A model generated the notes under the pieces. The model ran no database searches and was not told the origin of the DNA. It saw only the letters and a program-made list of their open reading frames with translations. 5,836 bases of DNA from NCBI GenBank assembly GCA_027051265.1, contig JALTZH010000036.1, forward strand, positions 1 to 5,836, read 5' to 3'. Source of the DNA: an archaeon. Lineage in GTDB: Archaea; Hydrothermarchaeota; Hydrothermarchaeia; JALTZZ01; JALUTC01. A program made the position numbers and the translations under genes. Below are positions 4,727 through 5,836 of this stretch, in pieces; position 1 is the stretch's first letter, and every line of letters begins with the position of its first letter.

Positions 4727-5836
4727 TTAAAAAGCAAAACTTGGTACTCTTTGTGTAACCTTTGATATATCTCCTTCCTTAGAAACATCAATTATATTTT
4801 CACCTATTTGTTCAAATTCTTTATCATGCGTAACTATTATTGCTTGTGGAATATCTTTAAGATCTCTCAATATGTTTATCAAGCATTCCTTTCTATTTGT
4901 ATCAAGATGTATCGTTGGTTCATCTAGAATTATTAACTCCATTTTAGATGCAAAAAGTCTCGATATTGCTAATCTAAGCGATAGTGCAAGAGCTATTTTT
5001 TCTCCACCACTTAAAGAATCCATTGTTTGCTTACCTTGATCCTTAAATATCACAATGTTTAAATCTTCATCTATTTTAATATCGTTAAATGGAATATTGA
5101 ATTTTTTATAAAAATATTTGGTATAATCTTCAATAAGTGGGATATACTGTTCTCTTATTCTTCTTTGTAAATTATTCTTATCGAAAACTTTTCTAATACG
5201 ATGAAGGAATCGTATAAATCTCTCTAATGCTTTTTTTTCTTCAATTTTTTCTTTCAACTCTTTTAACTTTTCTTCAAGCTTTAAAATAGAATCTCTTTCG
5301 TTTTCAATTATACCTTCAATTTTTGAAATCTTTTCACCAATTTCATGACGTTCATTCTCAATCTCTTCATATTTGTTCCTCAACTTTTTATATTTTGTTT
5401 CGAATTCTTTTTCATCACCAACAATAGTAGTTAAGCTTTTCATTTTGGTTTCAACTTCATTTCTTTCGTTGATTAACGATTGTAAAGATCTCTCTTTCAA
5501 TATTTCCATACATGAAATATATCTGTTATAAATCGGTTGTAACTTTTTAAGTTCATCTTCAATGTTTCTTTTTTCATTCTCTTTTTCTTTTAATATTTCA
5601 TATATATTTTCATTAATAGTTTTTATAAGGTTATCGATCTCTTTTTTCAAAGTCTCTTTCCTATCTATTAACAATTTTATATAGTCAACGTTATATTTCT
5701 CCAATATATTTCTTTTACTATCTAATTCTTTTAGTTTAAATTCTATAACTGTAATTTCTTCTTTCAAAGCTGATAGCTTTTCTCTTAAGGTATTTATTGT
5801 TGAAATCTTTTCTTCAATAATCTTTTTCTTCGTAGC
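4727..5836 (-). CDS. rad50: DNA double-strand-break repair ATPase Rad50, C-terminal 369 residues (5' end beyond the window)
   Basis: Rad50 is the SMC-like ATPase partner of Mre11 in DNA-end processing. The minus-strand frame is open from the right edge to a TAA at 4727-4729; no start is present (TTG 5767 is internal). In the visible 369 residues, about 1-205 form a long Lys/Glu-rich coiled coil returning from the zinc hook, whose CxxC must lie upstream of the window. The ATPase lobe follows, with the ABC signature LSGGEK (275-280), Walker B LIILDEP (301-307), D-loop THLD-like IHLD (309-312) and the switch His337 (IVTHDKEF). An SMC or SbcC homologue is possible, but the domain order and archaeal context favour Rad50. 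The protein ends QRVPSFAF. The 3' neighbour is the convergent Cys-cluster gene; nurA is not immediately downstream. Confidence 0.93.
   Translation of the reverse strand, partial: ATKKKIIEEKISTINTLREKLSALKEEITVIEFKLKELDSKRNILEKYNVDYIKLLIDRKETLKKEIDNLIKTINENIYEILKEKENEKRNIEDELKKLQPIYNRYISCMEILKERSLQSLINERNEVETKMKSLTTIVGDEKEFETKYKKLRNKYEEIENERHEIGEKISKIEGIIENERDSILKLEEKLKELKEKIEEKKALERFIRFLHRIRKVFDKNNLQRRIREQYIPLIEDYTKYFYKKFNIPFNDIKIDEDLNIVIFKDQGKQTMDSLSGGEKIALALSLRLAISRLFASKMELIILDEPTIHLDTNRKECLINILRDLKDIPQAIIVTHDKEFEQIGENIIDVSKEGDISKVTQRVPSFAF
4728..4747. repeat. 20-mer shared with the coaBC/amidase spacer (copy 2)
   Basis: TAAAAAGCAAAACTTGGTAC covers the last codons and stop of rad50 (VPSFAF-stop on the minus strand) and matches 2001-2020 at 19 of 20 bases, same orientation and same reading phase. 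Here it is clearly coding; in the spacer it has no gene attached that I can support. Confidence 0.5.

Noticed and set aside
4373-5836. A defence or mobile system centred on the Cys-cluster protein and Rad50
   Set aside because: Rad50 looks like the housekeeping repair ATPase, and there is no nuclease, transposase or toxin partner and no compositional shift in the window.

Overview
The window is strongly AT-rich (roughly 70% AT by eye) and looks archaeal, probably from a thermophilic, TACK-type lineage. The reasons are a fused CoaBC of the archaeal type, an archaeal-style Rad50 end, Lys/Glu/Ile-rich proteins, Arg codons dominated by AGA/AGG, TATA-like boxes in the spacers, and no Shine-Dalgarno sequence in front of any complete gene. 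The exact phylum cannot be fixed from this window.

Layout. Positions 1-601 (minus) hold the N-terminal 200 residues of a GT4-type glycosyltransferase that runs off the left edge. Positions 639-1808 (minus) hold coaBC, the bifunctional coenzyme A biosynthesis gene, 37 bp upstream of the glycosyltransferase and possibly co-transcribed with it. A 237-bp divergent spacer (1809-2045) carries a palindromic TATA-like element, a 10-bp stem-loop and short inverted repeats. Rightward from it run a nitrilase-superfamily amidase resembling omega-amidases (2046-2783), a full-length D-3-phosphoglycerate dehydrogenase, serA (2837-4396), and an unrecognised 116-residue protein (4374-4724) that overlaps the end of serA by 23 bp. 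That small protein looks like a helical or winged-helix domain followed by a cysteine cluster. From the right edge, the C-terminal 369 residues of Rad50 (minus) run to a stop codon only 2 bp beyond the end of the small gene.

Functionally the window is mainly core metabolism and housekeeping: CoA synthesis, serine synthesis, amide hydrolysis, sugar transfer (possibly to membrane lipid) and double-strand-break repair. No defence island, CRISPR array, transposase, tRNA or rRNA is visible. The least ordinary items are three: the cysteine-cluster small protein wedged between serA and rad50; a 20-mer found at the rad50 stop and again (19/20) in the divergent spacer in the same reading phase, encoding VPSF[A/T]F-stop both times; and the structured divergent promoter region.
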